Origin: Ferrovibrio sp.
Lineage (GTDB): Bacteria > Pseudomonadota > Alphaproteobacteria > Ferrovibrionales > Ferrovibrionaceae
Reading direction: 5' to 3'
Length of the DNA stretch: 43,183 nucleotides
Assembly (NCBI RefSeq): GCF_017994015.1
Contig: NZ_JAGOLP010000029.1
Coordinates: 1 to 43,183, forward strand
Part shown: positions 1-8,368 of the stretch, one piece after another
How positions within the stretch are numbered: position 1 is the stretch's first letter
How the letters are laid out: every line of letters starts with the position of its first letter
Notes under the pieces: model-generated
Seen by the model: only the letters and a program-made list of their open reading frames with translations
Told to the model about the DNA's origin: nothing
Databases searched by the model: none
Program-made: the position numbers and the translations under genes

Positions 1-291
1 GACAACAACCCGATCCATGTCGACCCGGCCTTTTCCGCCCGCACCCGCTTCGGCCGCACCGTCAGCCACGGCATGCTGCTCTACAGCGTCATCTGGGGCC
101 TGCTGCGCCGGCAGCATCCCGGCGCAAGGCAGCAGCACCAGAATCTGATGTTTCCCAACCCGGCCTATGCCGACGAAGCCTTGCGTTTCACGCTCACCCC
201 GCAAGGCGCCGGTGCCTATTTGGTTGAGGTGTGCCGCATTGCCGATGGCGCCGTGGTGTGTGCCGGCGACACCGCGATCGAGGAGGCCTGA
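1..291 (+). CDS. MaoC-family hotdog dehydratase/hydratase (5' truncated)
   Basis: The reading frame is open from the first base, so the start lies outside the window. The visible 96 residues begin with DNNPIHVD, the hydratase-2 (MaoC/PhaJ) catalytic signature in which the Asp and His activate water on an enoyl-CoA. This is followed by the TRFGRTVSHGML segment typical of the fold. The family hydrates trans-2-enoyl-CoA or dehydrates 3-hydroxyacyl-CoA in the cytoplasm. The gene ends 3 bp before a second hotdog gene that lacks these catalytic residues, so the two products may form a heteromeric enzyme. The substrate cannot be told from the sequence. I am confident of the fold and family, not of the exact reaction. 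Confidence 0.85.
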   Translation, partial: DNNPIHVDPAFSARTRFGRTVSHGMLLYSVIWGLLRRQHPGARQQHQNLMFPNPAYADEALRFTLTPQGAGAYLVEVCRIADGAVVCAGDTAIEEA

Positions 292-294
292 GCC

Positions 295-657
295 ATGCAG
301 GTTGGCGACAAGGCGGAAATCACCCGCAGCTACAACGCTGCCGACCTGGCGGCGTTTCTCGATCTCGCGGGGCAGCCCGGCGACACCACGCAGGCCGTGC
401 CTGAGCCGCTGATCGGCGCATTGTTTTCGTATCTGCTCGGTGTCGACCTACCCGGCTTCGGCACCAACTACTTGAAGCAAGAAATGCAGTTCCTGCGCCC
501 GGCGCCGCTCAACACGCCGCTCACTGCGCGGGTGGAAATCACCCGGCTGCGGCCCGAGAAACATCTGGTGGACCTGAGCACCACCTGCACCGGGCCGGAT
601 GGCACGCGCTATTGCGAAGGCCGCGCCCTGGTGCTGGCCAAGGATGTTGGCGCGTGA
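295..657 (+). CDS. Small MaoC-like hotdog protein without the catalytic Asp-His motif
   Basis: This 120-residue protein begins MQVGDKAEITRSYNAADLAAF, as R-specific enoyl-CoA hydratases do, and keeps the pattern of the hotdog fold (QEMQFLRPAPLNTPLTARVE). Where active family members carry D-x-N-P-[IL]-H, this protein has GQPGDTTQAVPEPL, with no Asp-His pair. It starts 3 bp after the gene encoding an intact catalytic motif and its stop overlaps the next start (TGATG), so the three genes look translationally coupled. It could be the non-catalytic half of a heterodimer, as in mycobacterial HadA/HadB-type or ChsH-type enzymes, or a thioesterase-like CoA-binding protein. The fold call is good; the role is inferred. 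Confidence 0.75.
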   Translation: MQVGDKAEITRSYNAADLAAFLDLAGQPGDTTQAVPEPLIGALFSYLLGVDLPGFGTNYLKQEMQFLRPAPLNTPLTARVEITRLRPEKHLVDLSTTCTGPDGTRYCEGRALVLAKDVGA

Positions 658-1460
658 TGTTTTGCCGCGATATCGGCAGCGGGCCGCCGCTGGTTTTTCT
701 GCATGGCTGGTCCTGCCATGGCGGCTTTTTTGGCCCGCAGGAAGCGGCTCTTGCCAATCGTTTCCGCCTGCTGCTGCCTGATCTGCCTGGCCACGGCGCC
801 ACGCCGGCCGGGGCGAATCCCGGCATTCCCGCCCTGGCAGATGCGCTGCATGACTTGCTGCTAGAGCAACGCCTGGAACAACCGCTGCTGGTTGGCTGGT
901 CGATGGGCGCCATGGTGGCTTTCGACTATCTGCGCCGCTACGGCCAGCAGGAAATTGCCGGCCTGGTGATCGAGGATATGACGGCGCGGCTGCAAACCGG
1001 CCCGGATTGGCGCCTGGGCCTGGGCGGCAGCTTCGATGCGGCACAGAATGCCGCCGTGCTGGCAGCGATGCGCAGCGACTGGGCCGGCCATAGCGCCGCT
1101 TTCCTGCCACATCTTTTTGCCCGCAACAGCCAGCCGGATGCCGCGTTGTTACAGTGGATCAGCGGCGAGATTGCCCACAATGACAGCCGGGCGATGGCAG
1201 CAATATGGGCTTCGATGGCCGAGCAGGATTTTCGCGCCCTGCTGCCGCAGCTCTCCCTGCCCTGCCTGATCATCCATGGCGGCGAAAGCCAGCTCTATGC
1301 GCCGGAAGTCAGCCTATGGCTGGAACAAACCTTGCCAAACGCGCAACGCCGTTGCCTGGCGCAATCCGGCCATATGCCGCATCTGGAGCAGCCCGATGCA
1401 TTCAACGCCGCGCTGGCGGAATTTGCCGCCAGTGTTAAGGCTTTGCCCGCAAATGCCTGA
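657..1460 (+). CDS. Alpha/beta hydrolase
   Basis: The product is 267 residues when started at the ATG at 657, which overlaps the previous stop codon (TGATG). An upstream in-frame codon at 612 lies inside the hotdog gene and is less likely. It has the alpha/beta-hydrolase layout: LVFLHGWSCHG (oxyanion-hole HG), the nucleophile elbow GWSMGAM (G-x-S-x-G) and a C-terminal SGHMPHLEQPDAF supplying the catalytic His, with a candidate acid after the LIIHGG strand. The length and motifs resemble small esterases, CoA-thioester hydrolases and BioH/PcaD-type enzymes. Its neighbours act on acyl-CoA-like substrates, so a thioesterase or ester hydrolase role in the same pathway is plausible. The 3' end overlaps tctA on the other strand by 26 bp. 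Confidence 0.85.
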   Translation: MFCRDIGSGPPLVFLHGWSCHGGFFGPQEAALANRFRLLLPDLPGHGATPAGANPGIPALADALHDLLLEQRLEQPLLVGWSMGAMVAFDYLRRYGQQEIAGLVIEDMTARLQTGPDWRLGLGGSFDAAQNAAVLAAMRSDWAGHSAAFLPHLFARNSQPDAALLQWISGEIAHNDSRAMAAIWASMAEQDFRALLPQLSLPCLIIHGGESQLYAPEVSLWLEQTLPNAQRRCLAQSGHMPHLEQPDAFNAALAEFAASVKALPANA

Positions 1461-2937
1461 CCAGCCGGCTTGCCAGCGGCCAGAACAGGATCACAAAGGT
1501 GACCACGCCAAGCCCGGCCGAAATCGGGCGCTCAAAAAAGCCGAGCAGATTGCCATCTGACTTGATCAGCGAGGTGACAAAGGTTTCCTCCAGCATGGTG
1601 CCCAGCACCACGCCGAGAATCGCCGGCGCCACCGGGAAGCCGTTTTCTTCCATCACATAGGCCAGCAGGCCGAATACCAAGATCACCACAACGCCGAAGA
1701 TCGAATTGTTGATGGCGAAGGCGCCGACGATGCAGAAGAGCAGAATGACCGGCATGAGGATTTTGCCCGGCACTCGCAGGATGTTGGTGGCCAGCCGGAT
1801 CGTGGCCCAGCCCAGCGGAATCATGATCAGATTGGCCAGGATAAACACCAGGAAGATGGCGTAGACATTTTCCGGGCTGTTGAGGAACAAAGTCGGCCCC
1901 GGATTGAGGCCCTTGAGATACAGCACACCAATGGCGATGGCAGTGATGGAATCACCCGGAATACCAAAAACCAGCGCCGGCACCCAGGCGCCGGCCAGGG
2001 CGGAGTTATTGGCGGCGCCGGATTCCACGATGCCCTCAACATGGCCGGTGCCGAATTTCTCCGGTTCCTTGGAGAATTTTTTGCTCACGGCGTAGGACAT
2101 CCAGGCCGCCATATCAGCCCCGGCGCCGGGCTGGATGCCGACCAGGGTGCCGAGCGCGCTGCCGCGAAACAGCGCGGCGGGATATTTCGCAATCAGGCCC
2201 CACATGCCGGTAAACACGCTGCCGAGTTTTTCCACCACGATGCGGGCCGGCGGGTCCATGTTCACCACATAGCGCAGCACTTCGGAAACCGCGAACATGC
2301 CCACCATCATCGGGATCACGCTGACGCCGCCCATCAACTCGGTATTGCCGAAAGTGAAGCGTGGATAGCCGCCAGGATTTTCCAGCCCGACACAGGCCAC
2401 CAGCAGGCCGATCAGCAGCGAGATGCAGGCTTTCAGCGGGGTGCCGGCACCGATGAACACGGCGCAGGACAGGCCCAGCACCACGAGCCAGAAATATTCA
2501 AACGACGAAAATTTCAGCGCAATCTCGGCCAGGGCCGGCGCGGCGGTGATCAGCACCGCTGTGCCGAACAAACCACCAATGGCAGAGAAGATCAGGCTGG
2601 CGCCAAGCGCCGTCTCGGCCTGGCCCTTCAGTGTCATCTTGTAGGATTCATCCACATAGGCAGCCGAGGCCGGCGTGCCGGGAATACGCAGTAGCGCGCC
2701 CGGAATGTCGCCGGAGAAAATCGCCATCGCGGTGGCGGTGACGATGGCGGCAATGGCCGGCACTGGCGGCATGAAGAAAGTGATCGGCACCAGCAAAGCC
2801 GTGGCCATGGTCGCGGTGAGGCCCGGGATCGCGCCAACCACCAGGCCAAACACCGCCGAGCACAGAATCACGATCAGCACATAAGGCTCAAACACCAGGC
2901 CGAAGGCTAGGCCGGTATTATGCAGCAACGCATCCAT
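1435..2937 (-). CDS. tctA: Tripartite tricarboxylate transporter, large permease TctA
   Basis: TctA is the large membrane subunit of a TTT-family secondary carrier, which imports carboxylates delivered by a periplasmic TctC protein using an ion gradient. The 500-residue sequence is the usual length. It shows the family signatures: GAIPGLTATMATALLVP near the N-terminus, the SGDIPGALLRIPGTPAS loop, and a second AIAIGVLYLKGLNPGP region, with about 12 hydrophobic segments. It is the last gene of tctC-tctB-tctA, 9 bp after tctB. Its 3' end overlaps the convergent hydrolase gene. The substrate is not evident; family members carry citrate, tartrate, terephthalate and other carboxylates. Confidence 0.95.
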   Translation of the reverse strand: MDALLHNTGLAFGLVFEPYVLIVILCSAVFGLVVGAIPGLTATMATALLVPITFFMPPVPAIAAIVTATAMAIFSGDIPGALLRIPGTPASAAYVDESYKMTLKGQAETALGASLIFSAIGGLFGTAVLITAAPALAEIALKFSSFEYFWLVVLGLSCAVFIGAGTPLKACISLLIGLLVACVGLENPGGYPRFTFGNTELMGGVSVIPMMVGMFAVSEVLRYVVNMDPPARIVVEKLGSVFTGMWGLIAKYPAALFRGSALGTLVGIQPGAGADMAAWMSYAVSKKFSKEPEKFGTGHVEGIVESGAANNSALAGAWVPALVFGIPGDSITAIAIGVLYLKGLNPGPTLFLNSPENVYAIFLVFILANLIMIPLGWATIRLATNILRVPGKILMPVILLFCIVGAFAINNSIFGVVVILVFGLLAYVMEENGFPVAPAILGVVLGTMLEETFVTSLIKSDGNLLGFFERPISAGLGVVTFVILFWPLASRLVRHLRAKP

Positions 2938-2946
2938 GGCCCGGCC

Positions 2947-3420
2947 CTACCAGATCATGCCCTGCATGATGCCCCAGGGCAGAGGCACGCGCAGCAGCTT
3001 GTAAAAAATCGTATGGATCACCAGCGTGGCCACCAGGGCCACCGGCAGGATCAGCAATGGCCTTACCCCAAGGCAGAAAAACAGCACTGATAGAATGATA
3101 ATGCCGATTGGGATGAAGCCGATGAAGTCAGCACAGAAAATGTAAAACAGCAGGCCGCCGACCACCGCCACCACATTCAGCACATGGCGCGGCGACGCAA
3201 TCCAGGCGCCGAATGAGATGATCGCTTGACTGCGGCCATCGCGCAGGCCGCGCCAGATCAGCAGGCCGGAGCAAACCAACAGCAGCAAGGCAAGAGTGCC
3301 AGGGAAAGCCGAGGGGCCAACATTCTGCCCTGGAATGGCTGGATACTGGCTGACTGAAATTAGCACGGCGATACCGAGAATCGCGAGCAGGCAACCGACC
3401 AGGGCATCATGCAGTCTCAT
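2947..3420 (-). CDS. tctB: Tripartite tricarboxylate transporter, small permease TctB
   Basis: This 157-residue protein, counted from MRLHDALVGCLLAILG, has four hydrophobic stretches and the length and position expected of TctB, the small membrane subunit of TTT carriers. The open frame runs 31 codons further upstream, but that part (ILPARCHRVPRRQ) is polar, overlaps tctC and does not look like TctB, so I place the start at 3420. The gene lies between tctC, 76 bp upstream, and tctA, 9 bp downstream, completing the three-component operon. TctB sequences diverge strongly, so the call rests mainly on hydropathy, size and context. Confidence 0.88.
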   Translation of the reverse strand: MRLHDALVGCLLAILGIAVLISVSQYPAIPGQNVGPSAFPGTLALLLLVCSGLLIWRGLRDGRSQAIISFGAWIASPRHVLNVVAVVGGLLFYIFCADFIGFIPIGIIILSVLFFCLGVRPLLILPVALVATLVIHTIFYKLLRVPLPWGIMQGMIW

Positions 3421-3496
3421 CACGCCAACCTTGCTGGAAATCGGAAGATGGGAGAATTGCCGGCGCGGCACCCGATGGCACCGCGCCGGCAATATC

Positions 3497-4468
3497 TCAC
3501 TTGGCGATGCCAACCGCCTTCATCACCTCGCCCATATCCTTGTCGGATTTGGCCATGAACTTGGTGAAATCCTCCGGCCCGGCCCAGATTACGCCGAAGC
3601 CGCGCTGCGCCATGAAGTCGTTGAACTCCTTGCCGTCATGCACCTTCTTCAGTGCCGCCAGCAGCTTGTCGCTGGCTTCTTTGGGCATGCCCTTGGGGCC
3701 GGCAATGCCGCGCCAGGCCGCCATCGTCCAGTCGCTGCCGATGGCACTTTTCAGTGTCGGCACATTGGGATACAGCGCCGAGGGCTTGGCATCCATGATC
3801 GCCAGGCTCTTGACCTTGCCGGCATCGATCAGCGCGCGCGCTTCGGGCAGCGAAACCGGGGCCAGTTGCACGCCGCCGGCAATCATGTCCTGCAGGCCTG
3901 GCGCAGCACCATTGCTCGGCACCCACGGCACGCTGGCCGGATCAATCTTCTGATCACGCAGCAGGCCGGCAATCGCCAGATGCCAGATGCCGCCCTGGCC
4001 AGTGCCGGAAGCTTTCATCTTGCCCGGATTGGCCTTGATTGCCGCCAGCAGCTCATTCACGGTCTTGTAGGGCGCATCGGCCGGCACCTGCACACCGGCA
4101 GGATCGGCATTCACCAGCGCAATGGGCGTATAGGAAGTCGGGTTCAACTCGGTCAAACCCTGCCAATGCATCATGGCGATTTCCACCGTGATCATGCCGA
4201 TGGTGTAGCCATCCGGAGCGGCCTGCGCGATTGCCGAATGGCCCACCACGCCGCTGCCGCCGGTGCGGTTCACCACGTTGATCGGCTGCTTCAGCTCTTT
4301 TTCCATCAGGCTGGCAATGATGCGCGCCGTGGCATCGGTGCCGCCGCCCGCGCCCCAGGGCACGATCATGGTGATCGGCCGCTCAGGGAACGCCGCCTGC
4401 GCCGCGCCGGCCGCCAACAAGGCGGCACCCGCCGCCAGGGATGTGATGAAAGTTTTGAAGCCACGCAT
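3497..4468 (-). CDS. tctC: TTT transporter periplasmic substrate-binding protein (TctC/Bug family)
   Basis: This 323-residue exported protein has a signal peptide (MRGFKTFITSLAAGAALLAAG, cut near AQA-AFPERP) followed by the Bug-family opening FPERPITMIVPWGAGGGTD. The GAGGGTDATAR loop, the NRTGGSGVVGH segment and APDGYTIG are classic features of the two ligand-contacting regions. It captures a carboxylate in the periplasm and hands it to TctAB, encoded directly downstream. A strong Shine-Dalgarno (AGGAGG) precedes the ATG, and a sigma-70-like promoter with a dyad lies about 80-110 bp upstream. Bug proteins often outnumber permeases, but here the full set is present. The ligand cannot be assigned. 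Confidence 0.93.
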   Translation of the reverse strand: MRGFKTFITSLAAGAALLAAGAAQAAFPERPITMIVPWGAGGGTDATARIIASLMEKELKQPINVVNRTGGSGVVGHSAIAQAAPDGYTIGMITVEIAMMHWQGLTELNPTSYTPIALVNADPAGVQVPADAPYKTVNELLAAIKANPGKMKASGTGQGGIWHLAIAGLLRDQKIDPASVPWVPSNGAAPGLQDMIAGGVQLAPVSLPEARALIDAGKVKSLAIMDAKPSALYPNVPTLKSAIGSDWTMAAWRGIAGPKGMPKEASDKLLAALKKVHDGKEFNDFMAQRGFGVIWAGPEDFTKFMAKSDKDMGEVMKAVGIAK

Positions 4469-4549
4469 GGGCCTGCCCTCCTGGTTATCGGTTTTTTTAC
4501 TGCGCTTCCTCTGCGGCGGGGCTTATGGTGCCCCTGCCGTCCACCAAGA

Positions 4550-4578
4550 ACTATCTAGTATATAAGATGGCAGGTCAA
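4550..4578 (-). promoter_or_regulatory. Candidate tctCBA promoter overlapped by an operator-like dyad
   Basis: Read on the minus strand there is a -35-like TTGACC (4573-4578), a 17-bp spacer and a -10-like GATAGT (4550-4555). A partial palindrome of 16 bp, ATCTAGTATATAAGAT (4553-4568, 12 of 16 positions symmetric), sits in the spacer and reaches into the -10. This is where a repressor would block polymerase. Its TATA-centred symmetry resembles GntR-type operators, but no GntR gene is in the window, and the nearest regulator is the Crp-type gene upstream. Confidence 0.4.
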
Positions 4579-4643
4579 CAGGATGTGAGGCGGCTTCTGC
4601 GCGAAGCGCGTCAAAATCAGTAGCGGCCAAGTGGCAGTAGTTA

Positions 4644-5405
4644 TCAGGTGGTGGGATCGGCATGGCGCGCATCCATCCGCGCCACTGATTGCTCCAGCAC
4701 CGAGCGATCATTGAGATAGTAGGTCTTGTCCTTGCGCTGGATCAGGCCGCCATCAATCAACTGGCCCAGCACGCGAGCCACGGTTTCGCGTGTGGTGGCG
4801 GCGCGGCGGGCAATTTCATGCTGCTTGGGCATGGGATAGATCAGCCAGCCGGTGGGGTTCACCGGATCGCGGCGCGACAGGTTGATCAGTTCACGATGCA
4901 CACGCTGGATGGCGCCCAGCGTGGCCAGATCCATGATCTTCTCATTGTTGGCGCGGATGATGCGCGCCATGCGCCGCATCACCTCCAGCGCCACCTGTGG
5001 CGAGCGCGCCAGCAATGCCTCAAAGGCCTTGGGCGGCATGGCGGCAAGCCGGCAGGGCGTTACCGCCACCACGCTGGCCGAACGGCGCTCGCCATCAATG
5101 GCGGCCAATTCGCCGAAATAACCGCCGGCCGGCACCGTGGCATAGGAAATCTCCCGGCCATTGCCGGAATAATTGATCACCTCGACCACGCCCTCGACGA
5201 CAAAGTAAACGTCGCGGCTATCCGAATTGCGATCCAGAATCTGCTCGCCGGAAGCCAAGCGACGCCATTGGCAGGCACGCTCCATCTCCTCGCGCGCCGC
5301 CTGCGAGAGCGATTGCAACAAGGGAATGGTTTCGAGCGTGTCGCGCGCAGGCGCCGCCCCGCGAGCCTTGCCCTCGCCTCGTCCTGCTTCGGCCTTGACC
5401 GTCAT
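4644..5405 (-). CDS. Crp/Fnr-family transcription regulator, cyclic-nucleotide type
   Basis: The 253-residue protein has an N-terminal cyclic-nucleotide-binding domain (about residues 25-145), a dimerisation helix and a C-terminal winged helix-turn-helix. The phosphate-binding cassette YFGELAAIDGERRSAS keeps the GEL and Arg-Ser pattern of cAMP-binding Crp proteins, and it lacks the N-terminal cysteine cluster of oxygen-sensing Fnr. The recognition helix region reads TRETVARVLGQLIDGGLI, close to Crp's SRETVGRIL. It is the last gene of the holB operon (7 bp after holB) and lies 175 bp before tctC, so it could regulate the transporter. A class III adenylate cyclase encoded at 24038-25258 could supply its ligand. 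The target genes are unknown. Confidence 0.9.
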   Translation of the reverse strand: MTVKAEAGRGEGKARGAAPARDTLETIPLLQSLSQAAREEMERACQWRRLASGEQILDRNSDSRDVYFVVEGVVEVINYSGNGREISYATVPAGGYFGELAAIDGERRSASVVAVTPCRLAAMPPKAFEALLARSPQVALEVMRRMARIIRANNEKIMDLATLGAIQRVHRELINLSRRDPVNPTGWLIYPMPKQHEIARRAATTRETVARVLGQLIDGGLIQRKDKTYYLNDRSVLEQSVARMDARHADPTT

Positions 5406-5412
5406 GGTTTCC

Positions 5413-6555
5413 TCAGCGCCGTGCTGCCGAGTCAGCCGCCCGCCCCATGGTGGCGAACAGGTTCAGCAGCATCTGCTTGCGGTCGAGATTGACCGATTCC
5501 CCACGATCCAGCAAGCGGCCGATGGTTTCCCAATCCTCGGCCCAGCGGTCCGGCGCCTGCCAGGAGGCCAGCCGCGCCGCCAAAGCCGCTTCGCCCTGAA
5601 ACAATTCCGCCCAGCCGGCGCCGCCGGCGCGGCCAGCCGCCGCCGCCCGCACCAAACGCGCCAGCCACCAGCGGAACAATTCCACCATGACGCGGAAATT
5701 CTCCGCCCCGGTGGCGCGCCCCAGCTTGTCACCAAAACTATGCAGCTTGCCGATATCGGGCTTGGGCAGCCCGGCGATCAGATCGAGCCATTCCCGCAGC
5801 AGATCAAGCCCGCCCTGGCCACCCAGCGTGACAGCCCGCCCCGGCGAGCCTTCCGCCGCCACCGCCAGCGACTGGCGCTCTGCCTCGCTCAGATCGGGCA
5901 GCAGATCGCGCAACGCCGCCTGCATCGCCGTATCGCCCAGCGGCTGCAACGGCAGCCGGCGGCAGCGCGAGCGGATGGTGGGCAACAGGCTGCCCGGTGC
6001 GTGGCTCACCAGCAGCAGCACCGCATTCGGCGGCGGCTCTTCCAGGATTTTCAGCAGCGCGTTGGCTGCATTGGTGTTCATGTCGTCGGCGGCATCGACA
6101 ATGCAGACGCGATAGCCGCCTTCCGCCGCCGTCATGCCAAAACGCTCGATCACGGCGCGCACATCCTGCACCACGATCTCGCCACGCCAGCGGTCATTCT
6201 TGTCGTCCCAGCTGCGCTCTACGGTGATCAGGTCGGCATGGCCAAAACTGGCGACACGATGGAATACCGGGTGTTCCTCGGGCAAAGCCAAGCTGGTTGG
6301 CTTGGGCGGAGCACCAAACAGGCTCGGCCCGTCATCAGCAGCGCCTGCCATGCCGTTGACCAGCAGGAAGCGGGCAAAGCGAAATGCCAGCGTGGATTTG
6401 CCCACACCGCGCGGCCCGGTGATCAGCCAGGCATGTGGTAAACGGCCGGAAGCCCAGGCTTCCAGCAAAACCTGCTCTGCCGCTGCATGCCCCACCAGGG
6501 CCGCCGTGTGGCGTGGCCCCCAGGAGGTGAAATCTTCCGCTTCAAAGCCGCTCAT
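5413..6555 (-). CDS. holB: DNA polymerase III subunit delta prime
   Basis: HolB is the stator subunit of the clamp loader that opens and places the beta clamp at primed DNA. The 380-residue sequence begins with the usual HAWLITGPRGVGKST (P-loop-like motif, about residues 47-54) and carries NALLKILEEPPPNAVLLLVSH and the SRC motif (IRSRCRRL) used in subunit contacts. The zinc-binding cysteines of the enterobacterial protein are not visible, as in many alphaproteobacterial homologues. Its start overlaps the tmk stop by 4 bp, indicating translational coupling. The first 12 codons before AALVGH fit homologues. Confidence 0.95.
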   Translation of the reverse strand: MSGFEAEDFTSWGPRHTAALVGHAAAEQVLLEAWASGRLPHAWLITGPRGVGKSTLAFRFARFLLVNGMAGAADDGPSLFGAPPKPTSLALPEEHPVFHRVASFGHADLITVERSWDDKNDRWRGEIVVQDVRAVIERFGMTAAEGGYRVCIVDAADDMNTNAANALLKILEEPPPNAVLLLVSHAPGSLLPTIRSRCRRLPLQPLGDTAMQAALRDLLPDLSEAERQSLAVAAEGSPGRAVTLGGQGGLDLLREWLDLIAGLPKPDIGKLHSFGDKLGRATGAENFRVMVELFRWWLARLVRAAAAGRAGGAGWAELFQGEAALAARLASWQAPDRWAEDWETIGRLLDRGESVNLDRKQMLLNLFATMGRAADSAARR

Positions 6556-7193
6556 GGCGCAAGGTTAAACCGCGCCGCAACCACTGCCCAGAGCGCCGCC
6601 GCCACGGCATCCGGCTCAGGGCTGGCATCCACCACATGGCAACGCTGCGGCTCACGCGCCGCGATATCCAGGAATGCCGCGCGCAAAGCCTCGTGAAACG
6701 CCAGCCCCATGCGCTCATAGCGGTCCTCGCCGCCGCCGCGGCCACCAGCACGGGCCAGGCCAATCTCAACAGGCAGATCAAGGATCAGGGTGAGATCGGG
6801 TTTAAAATCGCCCAGCACCCAGCCATGCAGGCTTTCCACGGCGGCGCGGCCAACCTGGCCGGCATAGCCCTGATAGGCCATGGTGCTATCGGCAAAACGA
6901 TCAGATACCACCCAGGCGCCACGAGCCAGTGCCGGCTGCACCTGCTTGCGCACATGCTCGGCGCGGGCGGCGTAATGCAGCAGGGTTTCCGTGGCCGGTT
7001 CCCAGCGCGCCGTGTCGCCGGTCACCAGCAAGCCACGGATCGCCTCGGCGCCCGGCGTGCCGCCCGGTTCGCGGGTTGCCACAACATCGATGCCGCAGGC
7101 AGCCAGTCGGGCGGTCAGCCGCTTGATCTGGGTGGACTTGCCCGCCCCCTCGCCGCCTTCCAGCGTGATGAAGCGGCCAAGCTGGTTGCTCAC
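6552..7193 (-). CDS. tmk: Thymidylate kinase
   Basis: The enzyme phosphorylates dTMP to dTDP with ATP, an essential step of dTTP synthesis in the cytoplasm. The 213-residue sequence has the P-loop GGEGAGKS (residues 13-20), the substrate-binding TREPGGTPGAEAIR segment, the DR motif SDRFADSTMAYQG and the lid-region sequence GRGGGEDRYERM. It overlaps the upstream carboxypeptidase gene and the downstream holB gene by 4 bp each (ATGA type), so the three are co-translated. The arrangement carboxypeptidase-tmk-holB is common in alphaproteobacteria. Confidence 0.97.
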   Translation of the reverse strand: MSNQLGRFITLEGGEGAGKSTQIKRLTARLAACGIDVVATREPGGTPGAEAIRGLLVTGDTARWEPATETLLHYAARAEHVRKQVQPALARGAWVVSDRFADSTMAYQGYAGQVGRAAVESLHGWVLGDFKPDLTLILDLPVEIGLARAGGRGGGEDRYERMGLAFHEALRAAFLDIAAREPQRCHVVDASPEPDAVAAALWAVVAARFNLAP

Positions 7194-8368
7194 TGCTTGC
7201 CCGCGCCCCAGAGCAGATGGCCCAAAGCCGCCGAGATACGGCCGCCAAAGCCAAGCTGCTGCACCGAGGTGCCGGCCAGCAACGGCACTTCAATCGGCGC
7301 GGTTTCCGGCGCTGTGATGGTGAGCGTGGCCAGCGGCGTGCCGGCGATGATCGGAGCCGGGATCGGGTTTTCGTAGCGGATCGTCACTTTCATGCCGGTG
7401 CGGTTGCGCCGCGCCATGGTGACCGCCAGATTATCCTTTACCACCAGCGGCACCTTGCCGCGTTCGCCCAGCCACACATCGGCCTCGTCAACCACACTGC
7501 CGGCGCTGAACAGCTTGTAGGTATCGTATTCGCGGAAACCGATTTCCATCAGCCGTTCGGATTCACGCGAGCGTTCATTCATGCTTTTGAGGCCGTTCAC
7601 CACCAGGATCATGCGGCGGTCACCGCGCTTGGCCGAGGCAGTGAGGCCATAGCCGGCAGCTTCGGTATGGCCGGTTTTCAGGCCATCGGCGCCGATATCC
7701 TTATAGAGCAGCGGATTGCGATTGCCCTGCTTGATCGGCCGCTTGCTGATCGGATCAATGCCGTAGGTGAAATCCTTCTCGGCATAGAGATGATAATATT
7801 GCGGGAATTTGGCAATGATATGCTGCGCCAGCCGCGCCAGATCGCGCGCCGTCATCACATGCTCGGGATCTGGCCAGCCCGAGGCATTGCGGAACACGGA
7901 ATTGTTCAGCCCGATCTGCTTCGCCTTCTCATTCATCATTTCGGCGAAGCGTTCCTCGCTGCCGGCAATGCCCTCGGCCAGCACGATACAGGCATCGTTG
8001 CCCGACTGGATGATGACACCGCGCAGCAAATCCTCCACGCGCACACGATCACCAACATGTACGAACATCTTGGAACCCTGCATGCGCCACGCCTTCTCGG
8101 AAACCGGGAAGACATCGTCCATGCGCAGCTTGCCCATCGCCAGCTGCTCAAACACCATATAGGCGGTCATCAGCTTCGACATCGACGATGGCGGCATGCG
8201 CTCGTCGCCATTCTTGTCAAAAATCACCGCGCCGCTATCAGCATCAATCAACACCATCTGGCGTGCCAGGGTGTCAATCTGGCCGATCTGCGCCCGGGCC
8301 TGCGGCGCCACCAGCAACAGCAGGCCGCAAGCGGCGGCGACAAAACTATTCAACAACGATACGCGCAT
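7190..8368 (-). CDS. D-alanyl-D-alanine carboxypeptidase (penicillin-binding protein 5/6 type)
   Basis: This low-molecular-weight penicillin-binding protein trims the terminal D-Ala from peptidoglycan stem peptides in the periplasm. Started at MRVSLLNSF (8368) it is 392 residues with a signal peptide ending near AQARA. The frame stays open far upstream, but that stretch is antisense-like low-complexity sequence inside rlpA. The three serine-peptidase motifs are intact: SMSK (nucleophile Ser62, Lys65), SGN (121-123) and KTG (230-232). A C-terminal beta-rich PBP5_C domain follows (ENPIPAPIIAGTPLATLTI). The start lies 23 bp inside the end of rlpA, and the stop overlaps tmk. Confidence 0.95.
   Translation of the reverse strand: MRVSLLNSFVAAACGLLLLVAPQARAQIGQIDTLARQMVLIDADSGAVIFDKNGDERMPPSSMSKLMTAYMVFEQLAMGKLRMDDVFPVSEKAWRMQGSKMFVHVGDRVRVEDLLRGVIIQSGNDACIVLAEGIAGSEERFAEMMNEKAKQIGLNNSVFRNASGWPDPEHVMTARDLARLAQHIIAKFPQYYHLYAEKDFTYGIDPISKRPIKQGNRNPLLYKDIGADGLKTGHTEAAGYGLTASAKRGDRRMILVVNGLKSMNERSRESERLMEIGFREYDTYKLFSAGSVVDEADVWLGERGKVPLVVKDNLAVTMARRNRTGMKVTIRYENPIPAPIIAGTPLATLTITAPETAPIEVPLLAGTSVQQLGFGGRISAALGHLLWGAGKQ

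Noticed and set aside
3296..4558. Long plus-strand open frame of 420 codons
   Set aside because: It is antisense to tctB and tctC, is rich in His, Arg and Gln as expected for the complement of GC-rich coding DNA, and matches no family.
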